From contig NZ_JPOL01000002.1 in assembly GCF_000733945.1 (NCBI RefSeq), positions 3,349,001 to 3,413,000 on the forward strand: a stretch of DNA of 64,000 bases. Direction: 5' to 3'. Origin of the DNA: Flavimarina sp. Hel_I_48 (lineage in GTDB: Bacteria > Bacteroidota > Bacteroidia > Flavobacteriales > Flavobacteriaceae). The position numbers and the translations under genes are program-made. A model generated the notes under the pieces. It was not told where the DNA came from. It saw only the letters and a list, made by a program, of their open reading frames with translations, and ran no database searches. This document shows positions 20,539-30,195 of the stretch, one piece after another. Position 1 is the first letter of the stretch. The number at the start of each line of letters is the position of its first letter.

Positions 20539-20586
20539 TCATTCAGTCATCGTTTATATGCTCTAAAAACGGCTTATTTTAACCTA

Positions 20587-20610
20587 AAAACGGCTGAAAA
20601 TAGCCGTTTT
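20587..20610 (-). terminator. Hairpin terminator between HAD gene and polysaccharide operon
   Basis: AAAACGGCT and AGCCGTTTT pair around a six-base loop. T tracts follow on both strands, so it may serve the minus-strand operon ending at 20665 and the plus gene ending at 20406. Confidence 0.6.
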
Positions 20611-20664
20611 AAGACCTTTTCAACCGTTTTCTGTAAGGTATTACCGTTTACTTTCTAACTAAGA

Positions 20665-23016
20665 TTACTTCCCGTAACCGTATCCATAACCATATCCATA
20701 ACCCGCTTCATAGTTGGTATCGTTGAGCAGTACAGCCATATTACGTAGTCTTTTCTCTTGATATAAAGATTCAGGAACCGGGAGTAGGCGCTTATCAAGA
20801 TAATTTGCTCGCACCACATAAATTATGGTATCTGAAAACTTACTGATTAGCAGCGTATCGGTTACAAGATGAACGGGAGCCGTATCTACGATTACATAAT
20901 CATAAGTATTTTTCAAGTATTCCATTAGGACCCGCATTTTAGAACTCTCAAGCAGTTCTGCAGGGTTGGGAGGTATAGGGCCAGAAGGAATTAGATCAAA
21001 ATTCATATCTTTATTCAAATCCTTAAGGATCATATCTTTTGCTTCTATGGTGCTATCTGTAAGATAAGAAGTAAGTCCCAATGTATTTTTCTTTTGCGGA
21101 AGATCAAAAATTTCGTGCAGCTTAGGATCTCTAAGATCTGCCCCAAGAAGTAAAACACGTTTTCCTGATGAGGAAAGCGTTTTTGCTAAGTTGGCTGATA
21201 TAAAAGTCTTTCCTTCTCCTGAGATTGTAGAAGTAAGGAAAATTATTTTTCCTTTGTCTGCACTACTTCCCGTCATTAAAAAGTTGAGGTTTGTCTTTAA
21301 GATCCTAAAAGATTCCGCTAGCGGTGATCTATCATTTGTGGATATTAATCCTTTGAAACGACGTTTTGCCCTGGGTATATCGCCTATAATAGGCGTGCTA
21401 AGCACCTTTTCTAAGTCTTCCCTCGTTTGCACCTTAACATTGAGCATACTACCTACATAAATAAATAGAAATGGTAAGAAAAGTGCCATAGCAACTGCTC
21501 CACCGTAGATAACGTTACGAGGTGGCGATATAGACCCAGAACGGGTGACAATTGCAGGGTCTATAATTTTCGCATTAGGAGCAGGTACCCCACTAGAAAT
21601 TTCTGCTTCCTCTCTTTTTTGAAGTAAATAGACGTAAATCTGCTCCTTTACATTTGATTGACGCTCAATTTCATTTAGCGCCTGCTGTTGCTGTGGTGCG
21701 GAGTAGATTTTACTGCTATATCCCTCATTCTGAGCTTGTATGCTATTAAGTTTTATTCTCGTGGATTGCTCGAGATTCCCTAGACTTGAAATTAAAGACG
21801 ATTTCAGGTTCCCCAGTTGTTGATCGAGATTAACGATATTAGGATTCTGCTCTGTCGCGCCCTCCAGCAATCTGTCCCTTACGAGAACTAGATCATTGTA
21901 ACGGCTGATAATGCTATTCACAGAAGGATCTGAAAAACCGAGACTACCAGGTATGATCTGATAGGATCTTCCTTGATTTGAAACCGTATTTTTAATACTT
22001 GATATTATTTCAAGTTCTGTACTCAAAGATGCAATTTCTTTACTGGCCTGTAAATTGCTCTCTGCCATGCGCTGCGCTTGTGAATTAATATCCACACCTA
22101 ATCCGCGACTGGCTTTAAACTGTGCTGCATCAGTATCTACCGCAGAAAGGTCTGAAGTAATAAGGGCAATCCTATCATTGATAAAAGACGCTGTCTTAGA
22201 TGCGACGGACTTATTGTTTTCAACAGTAATACCGTTATACGTTTTTATAAGTGTATTTACGATGTCCCTCGCTTTTTCTTCGACAGGATCAGAAAGAGAG
22301 ATCTTTAGAACTGATGGACTTTTTTCCATTAGTCCGATGTTGATCTTATTCCTGTAATTTTCCGAAACAGCCAATAAAGGAAGAACGCGTATTTCTACCT
22401 CTTTATCAATATAATTTTCTATATCAACGGCTGATGGCGTCAAAATAATATCTCCTATTGAAGTGGTTATTTTTTTACCGAAAGAGTGAATCTTTCCTTT
22501 TTCATCACTGTTATTGGCAAGTTCGAATTTCGTTTTAGACTTTATCTTTATATGAAATGTCTTTGATTTAGTATAAATCAAAGAGTCAGACGCAAGAAAG
22601 TTTATCTTAACGATTCCTTCTGGATAGTTCTCTGTTTTGATGACGTTGCCTTCGCTGAAATGCTGAACATTGAGATTCAGTTTTTTTACAACTTCGTTCA
22701 TTATAGAACGGGACCGTATGATTTGAATTTCATTTTCAATCTTGTTTTGCGCCTGATCTGTGTAACCCAGATCTTGAAAAACAGCAAGTTCTGAAGCTCC
22801 GGGACCGTCTTCCGTATCAATCAAAATAGTTGAATAAACAGAATATTTTGGTATAGAATAGCGCAAATAAGTATAAGCCAGACCTACGAAAATAATGAGG
22901 CTAAGTATAAACCACGGCCATTTTCGCAAATAGCTAAAAATGGCCTCTCGGAGATTTATACTATACTCTTTGGGCTTTGTGTTTCTAGAAATGGGGGTAG
23001 ATTCTTTTAAGGGCAT
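20665..23016 (-). CDS. Polysaccharide co-polymerase / tyrosine autokinase (Wzc-like)
   Basis: 783 residues. Two membrane segments (about 35-55 and 505-530) bracket a long periplasmic Wzz-like part with coiled-coil character. The cytoplasmic BY-kinase domain has Walker A TSTISGEGKTF, Walker A' LLLGADLRDP and Walker B YVIVDTAP. The C-terminus ends in alternating Gly-Tyr (GYGYGYGYGYGK), the tyrosine cluster that such kinases phosphorylate. It sits in the inner membrane and controls polymer length and export together with the Wza-like lipoprotein, whose gene ends six bases upstream. It is the last gene of the four-gene operon starting at 26974; a hairpin follows. Confidence 0.93.
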   Translation of the reverse strand: MPLKESTPISRNTKPKEYSINLREAIFSYLRKWPWFILSLIIFVGLAYTYLRYSIPKYSVYSTILIDTEDGPGASELAVFQDLGYTDQAQNKIENEIQIIRSRSIMNEVVKKLNLNVQHFSEGNVIKTENYPEGIVKINFLASDSLIYTKSKTFHIKIKSKTKFELANNSDEKGKIHSFGKKITTSIGDIILTPSAVDIENYIDKEVEIRVLPLLAVSENYRNKINIGLMEKSPSVLKISLSDPVEEKARDIVNTLIKTYNGITVENNKSVASKTASFINDRIALITSDLSAVDTDAAQFKASRGLGVDINSQAQRMAESNLQASKEIASLSTELEIISSIKNTVSNQGRSYQIIPGSLGFSDPSVNSIISRYNDLVLVRDRLLEGATEQNPNIVNLDQQLGNLKSSLISSLGNLEQSTRIKLNSIQAQNEGYSSKIYSAPQQQQALNEIERQSNVKEQIYVYLLQKREEAEISSGVPAPNAKIIDPAIVTRSGSISPPRNVIYGGAVAMALFLPFLFIYVGSMLNVKVQTREDLEKVLSTPIIGDIPRAKRRFKGLISTNDRSPLAESFRILKTNLNFLMTGSSADKGKIIFLTSTISGEGKTFISANLAKTLSSSGKRVLLLGADLRDPKLHEIFDLPQKKNTLGLTSYLTDSTIEAKDMILKDLNKDMNFDLIPSGPIPPNPAELLESSKMRVLMEYLKNTYDYVIVDTAPVHLVTDTLLISKFSDTIIYVVRANYLDKRLLPVPESLYQEKRLRNMAVLLNDTNYEAGYGYGYGYGYGK

Positions 23017-23022
23017 ATGCTA

Positions 23023-23841
23023 TTAAAATCGTAATATTATATTCGTAAGTGTAAGTAGTACAGATACTACGCTTAAAACTATTCCCAAGGTGTTTATATT
23101 GCCCTCAGAACTTTTAACTTTGGTTTCGTTTGGTTCCACATAAACAACGTCATTCTGTTCTAGGAAATAACCTGGTGAACTCGCTATTTGAGGAGAGGTA
23201 ATATCAAGCCTAAATTCTTTGATTGAATTACCCATATCCCTTCGGACTAAAATATTCTCCCGCTTACCGGTTATAGTCATATCACCTGCAAGACCCATCG
23301 CTTCCACAACGGTTACTCTTTCATTAGGCACAAGATAGACGCCAGGTCTGGCAACTTCTCCCAAAACAGTTATTTGAAAGTTAGTGATCCTTAAACTTAC
23401 AATTGGATTTCTGATATAGGTTTTTAGCTTCTCAGAAAGCAATCTTTTAGCTTCGTTTCGTGATAATCCACCTAAATGCAACGTGCCTAAGACGGGGAAT
23501 TCAATATTACCGTCTTTATCGATTAGGTACGTTCCTGGACGACTTTGTGTGTTGTTATCAAGTTCACTACTAGTTGTGCCAGAAGCGCCAACTTCAATAC
23601 TTTGACCTAAATTGAATTGTTGTGCTGTGCTTGGTACAGGGGAAGAGACCAAAATATTTACAAGATCATTTGCTCTAAATACGGGTTCTGTAGTAGATAT
23701 GAGCATTTCTGGATTTGTACCTCCGTATCCAGGATCCTGAAAATAAACGACATCTTCTGGAACGCTTCTACAAGAAAATAATAAAAAGGATACGAAAATA
23801 GAACTCAATAGTAACCTTGAGCTAAATAAAGATTTTATCAT
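23023..23841 (-). CDS. Polysaccharide export outer-membrane lipoprotein (Wza-like)
   Basis: 272 residues. The N-terminus has a lipoprotein signal with lipobox LFSC (C24). The polysaccharide-export (poly_export) domain spans about 55-165 (YLIDKDGNIEFPVLGTLHLGG), followed by a SLBB-like part (ITVLGEVARPGVYLVP). A hydrophobic helix closes the protein (LGIVLSVVSVLLTLTNIIL), typical of Bacteroidota members. It forms the outer-membrane channel for capsule or exopolysaccharide and works with the Wzc-like kinase encoded directly after it. Confidence 0.92.
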   Translation of the reverse strand: MIKSLFSSRLLLSSIFVSFLLFSCRSVPEDVVYFQDPGYGGTNPEMLISTTEPVFRANDLVNILVSSPVPSTAQQFNLGQSIEVGASGTTSSELDNNTQSRPGTYLIDKDGNIEFPVLGTLHLGGLSRNEAKRLLSEKLKTYIRNPIVSLRITNFQITVLGEVARPGVYLVPNERVTVVEAMGLAGDMTITGKRENILVRRDMGNSIKEFRLDITSPQIASSPGYFLEQNDVVYVEPNETKVKSSEGNINTLGIVLSVVSVLLTLTNIILRF

Positions 23842-23891
23842 AATAGATGGGGTTGTGTGAAAAAGCGGAAAATTAGGATTTAATTACGAGT

Positions 23892-25841
23892 TTATGAAAT
23901 TAAAGTTTTCTCAACAGAATTTCCGCCTGGCCCCTTTATGGTATTGCTTTTTTTATGATCCAATAACTCGTATTCAGAATTTTTTGAAATATATTCTGGT
24001 ACGATCTCCTTCAGTTTACTAACAATAATGTTTTTATCCATTGAAAAAGAATCAATAATGCAGAGGTCATTGATCTTCTCTTTTAAGATACCGCAATCAA
24101 TCTCGGCAAATTTGCTCTTCATTATTTTTTTGTGATGTGTAGGTAGCGTTCCTTCATCTGTTGCTAAAAGTTCTTCGTAAAGTTTTTCACCGGGTCGCAA
24201 TCCAACAAATTCGATTTTTATGTCTTTAGGATAATTTAAGCCGGATAGTGTTATCATTTTTTTAGCTAAATCAACAATTTTAACTGATTCACCCATATCA
24301 AAGATAAAAATTTCACCACCATCACCCATTGTCGCTGCCTCTATAACCAATTGTGATGCTTCTGGGATGGTCATAAAAAACCGTGTTACTTCTGGATGCG
24401 TAACAGTAAGTGGACCGCCTTGATTGATTTGTTTCTTAAAAAGAGGTATAACAGACCCATTAGATCCCAGTACATTACCAAATCTTGTAGTAATGAATTT
24501 TGTTTTAGAATCTTTTTGAAGGCATTTAAGATACATTTCAGCAACTCTCTTCGTTGCTCCCATTACATTTGTAGGATTTACCGCCTTATCAGTAGATACC
24601 AGTACAAACTTTTCTATCTCAAATTTCATTGATAAATTGGCGAGATTGCGTGTTCCCAGTACATTTATTTTAACAGCCTCGGTAGGGTTTGATTCCATTA
24701 AAGGAACGTGCTTGTAAGCCGCGGCATGAAAAAGTATTGTAGGACGCGTCTCTTCAAAAATAACTTTCATACGTTCAAAATCACGTATATCTGCAACAAT
24801 GGGCGTAAAGTTGATTACGTTCTTTTGCTTCAGTTCCTGTTGTAGATCATACAGGGCGGATTCGGCTTGATCTATTAATATAAGTTCTTTGCAAGGGTAA
24901 TGGGACAGTTGCCTTACGATTTCACTACCTATAGAACCGGCCGCTCCAGTAACCATAACTGTCTTGTTGCTGAGCTCTTGTTCTACTTTAATATTATCCA
25001 GTAGGATTGGTGCGCGATCTAGAAGATCCTCAATTTGGATCTCTTTGATTTGTGAAGCATTGAGACTTCCATCTATCCATTTATTAACAGGAGGAACTAT
25101 TTTTACCTTAACACCAAGTTGCAAAATGGTGTCAGAGAGGTTCATTATCTTTTTACTATCTATGTTTTGAATGGATAGAATAATAGCTTCAACATTGTGC
25201 TCCTTAATAAACTGACTGTCAATATCAGATCTCTTATATACATTAGAGCCCTTTATTTGCTTGCCTATTTTGCCAGGATTATCATCTATAAAACCAATTA
25301 TTGAATACGATTCAGATCCATCTCTTCCCATTACCGTATGCGTAATTTGACCAGAAACCCCAGCACCATAGATAAGTATGTTTCTCTTGGGTTTTATTTG
25401 TTCATGTAGGGATAAATAGAAATGTTTAAAAGCGAATCTACTTGAAGTAAGCGCAAATATATTTAGAAGAAAGAACATACATAATACAGATACGGGTACG
25501 TGTAGGTCATCTGTACTTCCATATAGATTATTGAAAATATTGAAGAGCAGGCCAAACAAAAAAGTAAGTATCAATGCTTTAAAAAGCAATTGGACATCTT
25601 TTAAACCTGTATGTCTTACAACACCTTTATAAGATCCTATTAAAAGAAAACCTACTAAAGAAAGTATTACCATGAATGGTAATTGAATCTTAAAATTATC
25701 AGTATTGAAATTAAAGGTTAAACCGTATCGTAATGTATAAGCTATGAGAAACATTGACGCTGATATACATAGATCAATACCTAAAACAAGCCATTTTGAA
25801 GCATACCTTCCGGAATTTTTTCTTATATACTGTTTTAACAT
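23892..25841 (-). CDS. Membrane-bound nucleotide-sugar 4,6-dehydratase (PglF/WbpM/CapD-like)
   Basis: 649 residues. Four or five membrane helices fill residues 15-145. A CoA-binding-like Rossmann domain (NILIYGAGVSGQ) follows, then the extended SDR catalytic domain with GAAGSIGSEIVRQL, AAAYKHVPLME and STDKAVNPTNVMGATKR. In the last motif Met stands where most SDRs have the catalytic Tyr, which is normal for this dehydratase branch. The reaction converts UDP-GlcNAc (or a related sugar) to the 4-keto-6-deoxy sugar. Its start codon overlaps the stop of the aminotransferase gene by one base, pointing to a two-step pathway to an amino-sugar for polysaccharide or glycan. Confidence 0.92.
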   Translation of the reverse strand: MLKQYIRKNSGRYASKWLVLGIDLCISASMFLIAYTLRYGLTFNFNTDNFKIQLPFMVILSLVGFLLIGSYKGVVRHTGLKDVQLLFKALILTFLFGLLFNIFNNLYGSTDDLHVPVSVLCMFFLLNIFALTSSRFAFKHFYLSLHEQIKPKRNILIYGAGVSGQITHTVMGRDGSESYSIIGFIDDNPGKIGKQIKGSNVYKRSDIDSQFIKEHNVEAIILSIQNIDSKKIMNLSDTILQLGVKVKIVPPVNKWIDGSLNASQIKEIQIEDLLDRAPILLDNIKVEQELSNKTVMVTGAAGSIGSEIVRQLSHYPCKELILIDQAESALYDLQQELKQKNVINFTPIVADIRDFERMKVIFEETRPTILFHAAAYKHVPLMESNPTEAVKINVLGTRNLANLSMKFEIEKFVLVSTDKAVNPTNVMGATKRVAEMYLKCLQKDSKTKFITTRFGNVLGSNGSVIPLFKKQINQGGPLTVTHPEVTRFFMTIPEASQLVIEAATMGDGGEIFIFDMGESVKIVDLAKKMITLSGLNYPKDIKIEFVGLRPGEKLYEELLATDEGTLPTHHKKIMKSKFAEIDCGILKEKINDLCIIDSFSMDKNIIVSKLKEIVPEYISKNSEYELLDHKKSNTIKGPGGNSVEKTLIS

Positions 25842-26974
25842 TACCCTATTTTTTTAATTAGTTCCACAACTTTCTCTAAATGTTCCAATTCAAGATTGGA
25901 TCCACTAGGTAAGCAAAGACCTTTGTTAAAAAGTTCTTCTGATACACCATTGTTGAAAGTGGGACAATTTTTAAAAACGGGCTGCATGTGCATGGGTTTC
26001 CACAGCGGCCGTGATTCAACATTATAAGTTTCGAGTTCTTTTCTGATTTCTTCCCGCTGTTCAAAAGAATCAGTTAATATGCACGATAACCATCGGTTTG
26101 AATAAACATCCTTTGGTTCATCGAGAAAATGTATGCCTTCTTTACTTGAAAGGTGCTTAACGTAATAATCGTAATTTCTCCTTCTTGCCTGTACACGTTC
26201 GTCTAACACAATCATCTGACCTCTCCCTATACCAGCTGTGATGTTGCTCATTCTATAGTTATACCCTATTTCTGAATGCTGATAATGAGGTGCATCATCC
26301 CTTGCCTGGCTAGCCAGGAAAATAGCTTTTTTCTTAATTTCAGGTTTGCTGCTTACCAGGGCACCACCGCCAGAAGTAGTGATTATTTTATTACCATTAA
26401 ATGATAATGCGGCAATGTCTCCAAAAGTACCACATGATATACCATGATAGCGACTGCCTAAAGCTTCAGCACTATCCTCAATCACGGGAATATTGTATTC
26501 TTCTGAAATTTTTTGGACCTCATCCACTTTGTATGGCATTCCATATAAATGGACACCAATTATCGCTTTTGGTTTTTTTCCTTTGGCTAAAGAAGCTTCG
26601 ATTGCTTCTCTAAGTTGTACGGGGCAGATATTCCAGGTGTCTTTCTCACTATCCACAAATATAGGCTCAGCTCCCAGATACATTATGGGATTTGCCGATG
26701 CAGCAAAAGTGAAAGACTGGCATAATACGGTATCACCACGTGTTACACCAACTAATTGTAGTCCTAGATGGAGTGCAGCTGTTCCAGAAGACAAGGCTGC
26801 AACATGAGTACCTTCCTGTAAGTATTTTTCTAAATCAGATTCAAAGCCATTTACATTTGGCCCTAGTGGAGCAATCCAATTTTCTTCAAAGGCTTTGTTT
26901 ACAAACTCTTGTTCTTTTCCACCCATGTGGGGGGAAGAAAGCCATATTTTTTCGTCGTTCTTAGTTTCGATCAT
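25841..26974 (-). CDS. DegT/DnrJ/EryC1/StrS-family sugar aminotransferase (PglE-like)
   Basis: 377 residues, the usual family length. The PLP lysine is K196 in SFNGNKIITTSGGG; EDSAEALGSRYHG near 166-178 holds the Asp that contacts the pyridine nitrogen. It most likely aminates the 4-keto sugar made by the dehydratase encoded right after it with a one-base overlap, giving a UDP-4-amino-4,6-dideoxy sugar as in bacillosamine synthesis. The acetyltransferase and sugar transferase that would finish that pathway are not in this window. It is the first gene of the export operon; 787 bases of spacer upstream should hold the promoter. Confidence 0.92.
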   Translation of the reverse strand: MIETKNDEKIWLSSPHMGGKEQEFVNKAFEENWIAPLGPNVNGFESDLEKYLQEGTHVAALSSGTAALHLGLQLVGVTRGDTVLCQSFTFAASANPIMYLGAEPIFVDSEKDTWNICPVQLREAIEASLAKGKKPKAIIGVHLYGMPYKVDEVQKISEEYNIPVIEDSAEALGSRYHGISCGTFGDIAALSFNGNKIITTSGGGALVSSKPEIKKKAIFLASQARDDAPHYQHSEIGYNYRMSNITAGIGRGQMIVLDERVQARRRNYDYYVKHLSSKEGIHFLDEPKDVYSNRWLSCILTDSFEQREEIRKELETYNVESRPLWKPMHMQPVFKNCPTFNNGVSEELFNKGLCLPSGSNLELEHLEKVVELIKKIG

Positions 26975-27761
26975 GAAATGTGTTCTTAAATAATTTCAAT
27001 ATGAATTAAAATAATTTAGAACTACTCATATATTTAGAATACACAGCTGAAAAACATACTTATGCAAATATTTGAATAGTTATAATCATTATAATGAGGG
27101 GTTCATCGCGCCAAATATCACCAAAAAAAGACTAGAGACCATGATTAATTGAATTAAATTCGATCAAAAACTCCTTTTTAACGTTGAATTCGGTAAATAA
27201 CTGGTTGAGAACGGAAAAATATGTGTATTTAAAACGTGCTCAATTATCCAAAACCCTCATCTCATTATATTTAACTCCTTAAAATTTTAGCTATTTGATT
27301 AGCAAATTAATCAGCGAATAAACGCAATTTTTAGCTTGTTCTCTGCATTTGGATGATAATTAATTAAAATTTAATATGTCAAACTCATTGTCAATGCATT
27401 TCAACATATATATCTATATATAAACGACATTTATAACTATCTAAGTTGAGATCAGCTATCTTTAATAGATATGTAGGCAATACCTGGGAATGAATTTTGA
27501 GGTAATAGTATTCTTTCAGTAATAGAATGAAGTGTTTTGGGTATCCTTAGTTAAGGTTTTTCTAAATAGTTATTCTGGTACAACCATTATAATAAATTTA
27601 GTCCCTGATACGAATATGAGTTTATTTAAAAATACTTCAATTTATCGCTGTCTAGCCATAGTTCTTGTAAAGGGTCTGCGATCCGATTCAGAATTGAAAT
27701 ATGCTCTAGTGGTTGATTTGTTAGTATAGTATCTGGTTTAACTAAAAATAATTGCAATTTT
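26975..27761. other. 787-bp AT-rich intergenic region between divergent operons
   Basis: Lies between the polysaccharide operon (minus) and the GH13 gene (plus) and must hold both promoters. It contains AT-alternating stretches near 27400-27430. A 65-codon open frame at 27532-27729 has no recognisable features and I do not call it a gene. No RNA gene or repeat array was seen. Confidence 0.5.
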
Positions 27762-29552
27762 ATGAGTGAAAATTCCAAGGTTGAGGGCATGGGTGCCATT
27801 ATAACAGATGAAGGAGTTGGTTTTAGGGTCTGGGCGCCAAATGCGCATCAGATTTTTGTGGTAGGTGATTTTAATGATTGGCAAAACGATAAAAACGAAC
27901 TATTCTCTGAAGACAATGGTTACTGGTTTACTCTGGTGTCTGATGCGAAAGTAGGGGACGAATACAAATTTTATATACGCAATGGTGATACGGAGTTATA
28001 TAAGATGGATCCCTATGCCAGAGAGGTTACTAATAGCAATGGTAACAGTATCGTTGCAAAGAATTACCACGATTGGTCTGTAAATGACTTTAAGATTTCT
28101 TCCTGGAATAGTCTTGTGATCTATGAACTTCATATAGGAACCTTTTTCAGGAATCATGCAGATCAGGTAGGTGACTTTGATTCTGTCACAAACCACTTGA
28201 GATATCTACGCGCCCTGGGCATAAACTGTATAGAGATCATGCCTGTTGCAGAATTTCCAGGTGGGCAATCCTGGGGGTATAATCCCTCTTCACCGTTTGC
28301 GATAGAGCAGGATTATGGTGGTCAGGACGCTTTAGCGAGGCTCATTGATGAAGCACATAAAATCGGCATTGCCGTAATCATGGATGTCGTTTACAACCAC
28401 TTTGGCCCCTCTGATCTGGATCTTTGGCGTTTTGATGGTTGGTCTGAAAACGATCGGGGCGGGATCTATTTTTACAACGACTGGAAAGCGGAGACTCCCT
28501 GGGGAAGTACTAGGCCAGATTATGGTAGGGAAGAAGTGCGAAGGTATATTAGGGATAATGCGTTCATGTGGTTAGAGCGCTTTAATTGTGACGGTCTTCG
28601 ATGGGATGCCACGGCGTTTATTAGGGAAGCAGATGGTGGTCTGGGCATGGAAAACAGACTTGAGGAAGGTGTCCAGATGATGCGGGATATCAATAAGGAG
28701 ATTCAAGATAAATATCCTGAAAAGTTACTAATTGCAGAAGATCTTATGAAAAAGGATGAGGTGACAAATGCGATTGAAAATGGCGGTATTGGATTTAATT
28801 CGCAATGGGACTCCGGTTTTGTTCATCCCATGCGTAAATTACTTTCGGAAACGAATGATAGTGACAGGGATTTGGATATCGTTAGTGAAGTTCTCCTCTT
28901 TAAATATAACGGTAAAACCTTTCAGCGTATTGTTTATGTCGAGTCTCACGATGAGGTTGCCAATGGTAAAGTGCGTTTGCCCGAAATGATTCAGCCGGGT
29001 GAGGCAGATAGCGAATTTGCTAAAAAGAGAGCGGTTTTAGGTGCCGTGCTCGTCCTTACCGCGCCTGGTATTCCCATGTTGTTTCAGGGACAGGAATTTT
29101 TGACGGACAGATATTTTAAGGATGATGATGGCCTGGACTGGGAAAAATTCTCAAAATTCAAGGGAATAACCAAATTATTCAAGGATTTAATAAAATTACG
29201 GACAGGTAAAGAGGGTTCTGCCTGGGGATTGCAAGGTGAGGAAATTGAAATCGTCCATAAAAACAATAAGGATAAAATATTTGCTTATTATCGCTACAGT
29301 TCAGAAGCGAGAGATCATGGAGTGCTGGTTGTGCTCAATTTTTCGAACAATCAATTTGACAATTATAAACTAGGCGTTCCAAGCCCGGGTCAATGGATTA
29401 ACAAGTTCAATACAAGTTGGGAAGGATATGACTGGCAATTCGGTAATGTTTACGTAGGTGATTTTGAGACTTTTGACGAGAACTACGATAATTATTCCCA
29501 GGCTGCCAGTATTTCAGTTCCTGCCTACGGTGGCCTTCTGTTCACGCGATAA
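27762..29552 (+). CDS. GH13 alpha-glucan enzyme with CBM48 domain (branching enzyme/TreZ-like)
   Basis: 596 residues. Residues 10-105 are an early-set/CBM48 domain (GFRVWAPNAHQIFVVGDFNDW). The TIM barrel follows with the four GH13 regions: DVVYNHFGP, DGLRWDAT (nucleophile D282), LLIAEDL (acid/base E326) and VESHDE (transition-state D397). A C-terminal beta domain ends at 596. The layout is shared by glycogen branching enzymes and malto-oligosyltrehalose trehalohydrolases; IEIMPVAEFPGG and FNDW point each way, so specificity is open. It has no signal peptide and should act on cytoplasmic alpha-glucan. It heads a same-strand cluster with an unknown protein, an SDR and a GH63-like glucosidase. 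Confidence 0.88.
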   Translation: MSENSKVEGMGAIITDEGVGFRVWAPNAHQIFVVGDFNDWQNDKNELFSEDNGYWFTLVSDAKVGDEYKFYIRNGDTELYKMDPYAREVTNSNGNSIVAKNYHDWSVNDFKISSWNSLVIYELHIGTFFRNHADQVGDFDSVTNHLRYLRALGINCIEIMPVAEFPGGQSWGYNPSSPFAIEQDYGGQDALARLIDEAHKIGIAVIMDVVYNHFGPSDLDLWRFDGWSENDRGGIYFYNDWKAETPWGSTRPDYGREEVRRYIRDNAFMWLERFNCDGLRWDATAFIREADGGLGMENRLEEGVQMMRDINKEIQDKYPEKLLIAEDLMKKDEVTNAIENGGIGFNSQWDSGFVHPMRKLLSETNDSDRDLDIVSEVLLFKYNGKTFQRIVYVESHDEVANGKVRLPEMIQPGEADSEFAKKRAVLGAVLVLTAPGIPMLFQGQEFLTDRYFKDDDGLDWEKFSKFKGITKLFKDLIKLRTGKEGSAWGLQGEEIEIVHKNNKDKIFAYYRYSSEARDHGVLVVLNFSNNQFDNYKLGVPSPGQWINKFNTSWEGYDWQFGNVYVGDFETFDENYDNYSQAASISVPAYGGLLFTR

Positions 29553-29694
29553 TTAGATTTTTTAATTACTCTTGAAATGTAAGGGATGTAATGGTTAAGG
29601 TTTTGATAAAAATAGATGGCTTACTGCTTTCATCATATTTAATAGATGTTTATTACCTAATTTTATTACTTAAAAAGCAGGAAATTTAAGGGCG

Positions 29695-30135
29695 ATGCTT
29701 ATGACAAATCAGGTTTTAAATACCATTAGCACTAAGATGAAGCTTCTTCAATTTGAAACTAAGGAATGGTTGAAAGAAGCACAATTGTATCTTGATCAAA
29801 TCGAAGTGTTTCAGCGGTTAGTGCAAGATAAAAACCTTCCTAATCATGGAGGAGAACAGATTAGCAGGGATGTCAATTTCAATCTCCGCACAATGGCAAA
29901 TAAAATTTTGAAAGAAATTGTAAATCCTCTTGAGATCCATGAAGCTTTTCTAAAGAGTTGTAATAGGGATAATGTTATTACTACAGAAGAGGCATATGTC
30001 AACCGTCACGGTGTTTTGGCAATTTTAGTCAAAAACCTTAAAGCTTCGGTATTGGATTTAAAAGTACAGGTACAAACATTTATCCATCAGAAAGAATTTG
30101 GTGTACGAACATCTACACCACAAAACAAATATTAA
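29695..30135 (+). CDS. Hypothetical helical protein, 146 aa
   Basis: I do not recognise this family. The frame has two Met codons at the start (MLMTNQ), with the one at 29701 equally possible. The protein is soluble, mostly helical by composition, rich in Lys, Leu and Gln, and without Cys motifs or membrane segments. It ends 60 bases before the SDR gene, and a terminator hairpin (30134-30164) lies in that gap, so it may be partly uncoupled from the genes after it. Position between GH13 and SDR genes suggests a link to carbohydrate or stress metabolism, but that is only context. Confidence 0.6.
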   Translation: MLMTNQVLNTISTKMKLLQFETKEWLKEAQLYLDQIEVFQRLVQDKNLPNHGGEQISRDVNFNLRTMANKILKEIVNPLEIHEAFLKSCNRDNVITTEEAYVNRHGVLAILVKNLKASVLDLKVQVQTFIHQKEFGVRTSTPQNKY

Positions 30136-30164
30136 AAAAATGGGTTTAAAAACCCATTTTTTTT
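30134..30164 (+). terminator. Hairpin terminator between the hypothetical and SDR genes
   Basis: AAATGGGTTT and AAACCCATTT pair with a two-base loop and are followed by T tracts. It overlaps the stop codon region of the 146-aa gene. Confidence 0.75.
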
Positions 30165-30195
30165 ATGATTATAAATCAACTAAACGATTAAAAAT

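Noticed and set aside
27532..27729. 65-codon open frame in the spacer before the GH13 gene
   Set aside because: No recognisable features, AT-rich codons, start without context; kept as non-coding.
30136..30195. Continuous operon from the 146-aa gene into the SDR gene
   Set aside because: A good hairpin terminator occupies the gap, so uninterrupted cotranscription is not assumed.
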